Of a stretch of DNA of 64,000 nt, positions 63,743 through 64,000 are shown one piece after another. This DNA comes from Symploca sp. SIO2C1 (GTDB taxonomy: Bacteria; Cyanobacteriota; Cyanobacteriia; Cyanobacteriales; Coleofasciculaceae). Made by a program: the position numbers and the translations under genes. The notes under the pieces are model-generated. The model did not search any database and was not told where the DNA came from. It saw only the letters and a list, made by a program, of their open reading frames with translations. The first letter of the stretch is position 1. Every line of letters starts with the position of its first letter. Location: positions 1 to 64,000 of the forward strand of contig JAAHGL010000024.1 in the NCBI GenBank assembly GCA_010692635.1, in the 5' to 3' direction.

Positions 63743-64000
63743 TTATCCAATCAAGTTTTTAAACAACTGATTTTCTTGAATTGTCTCAAAATCACAGTCA
63801 GTTTTGGCAGATTTGATAAATCTCTGAGGCTCTAGCTTGATTGCTTGTTGCAGGTTTTCAATTGCCAAATCAATATTAGTTTGCAGAGCATAACAGCAAG
63901 CTTTGTTATACCAAGCTTCAGGGTAATCAGGATTGATTTCAGTCACTCTGTCATAAGATGCGATCGCATCTTCATATCTTTGTAACTGATACAGAGAATC
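63743..64000 (-). CDS. TPR-repeat protein, C-terminal part (5' end outside the window)
   Basis: The frame is open to the right edge and the visible 85 codons are the C-terminus. Tetratricopeptide repeats are clear: YEDAIASYDRVTEINPDYPEAWYNKACCYALQTNIDLAIENL contains the A/Y/P spacing of a TPR pair (seen here in pieces, for example DYPEAWYNKACCYAL and IENLQQAIKLEPQ). The tail (FETIQENQLFKNLIG) is commonly found at the end of cyanobacterial TPR proteins. It probably mediates protein contacts. Confidence 0.8.
   Translation of the reverse strand, partial: DSLYQLQRYEDAIASYDRVTEINPDYPEAWYNKACCYALQTNIDLAIENLQQAIKLEPQRFIKSAKTDCDFETIQENQLFKNLIG

Overview
The window is chromosomal DNA of a cyanobacterium, probably a filamentous one with a large genome. 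The evidence is the frequent HIP1-type octamer GCGATCGC, the cyanobacteria-specific genes (ftn2/zipN, DUF1815, DUF2839, a DUF6464-like protein, a divergent phosphoribulokinase paralogue), abundant Uma2 genes, and many runs of heptanucleotide repeats between genes. No rRNA, prophage or CRISPR array was seen. Genus cannot be assigned from the sequence alone.

Layout. 0-9.6 kb: housekeeping genes (cell division ftn2, pdhA, a degenerate DinG-like helicase, tyrA, an HtrA-type protease). 9.6-11.4 kb: a patch eroded by mobile elements (IS630 relic, a 226-bp TIR element, a VapC-type toxin-antitoxin pair, cdd). 11.4-19.3 kb: an XPB-like helicase, an RND pump, a WecA-type glycosyl-phosphate transferase, fmt. 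19.5-22.1 kb: Uma2 and nadB. 22.2-30.2 kb: a co-directional block of seven minus-strand genes (fusion methyltransferase, SDR, isochorismatase-like hydrolase, BBOX-like dioxygenase, MurL-like PP-loop protein, MDR reductase, NADAR) that looks like an uncharacterised small-molecule pathway, bounded by a TnpB insertion sequence (30.2-31.7 kb). 31.8-38.1 kb: a divergent AraC/hydrolase pair, two Uma2 genes, a dimethylglycine-methyltransferase-like enzyme, DUF4058, nadA. 38.7-47.7 kb: a two-component hybrid, a YebC-type regulator, a UbiH-type hydroxylase, a slipin, a Ser/Thr kinase and small secreted proteins. 47.9-54.8 kb: a DrrAB-type ABC exporter, tRNA-Val, radC, a PRK paralogue, pterin dehydratase, tRNA-Phe, formaldehyde dehydrogenase, an LptA-like protein. 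55.5-57.6 kb: an RsbU/RsbW-type partner-switching pair. 57.7-59.0 kb: a glycosyltransferase gene broken by in-frame stops. 59.5-62.6 kb: a two-gene operon encoding a HEPN-like small protein and an 886-residue protein with a ParA-like KGGVGR domain joined to a second P-loop ATPase. It lies between an intact aldo/keto reductase gene and a decayed copy of that gene's 3' part. A TPR gene runs off the right end.

The strongest candidate for an undescribed system is the HEPN + KGGVGR/STAND-like ATPase cassette at 59.5-62.6 kb, because of its domain make-up, translational coupling and flanking partial gene duplication. The second is the 22.2-29.7 kb metabolic block. The window also carries at least four families of short non-autonomous elements with terminal inverted repeats. 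Several of them supply the stop codons of neighbouring genes.
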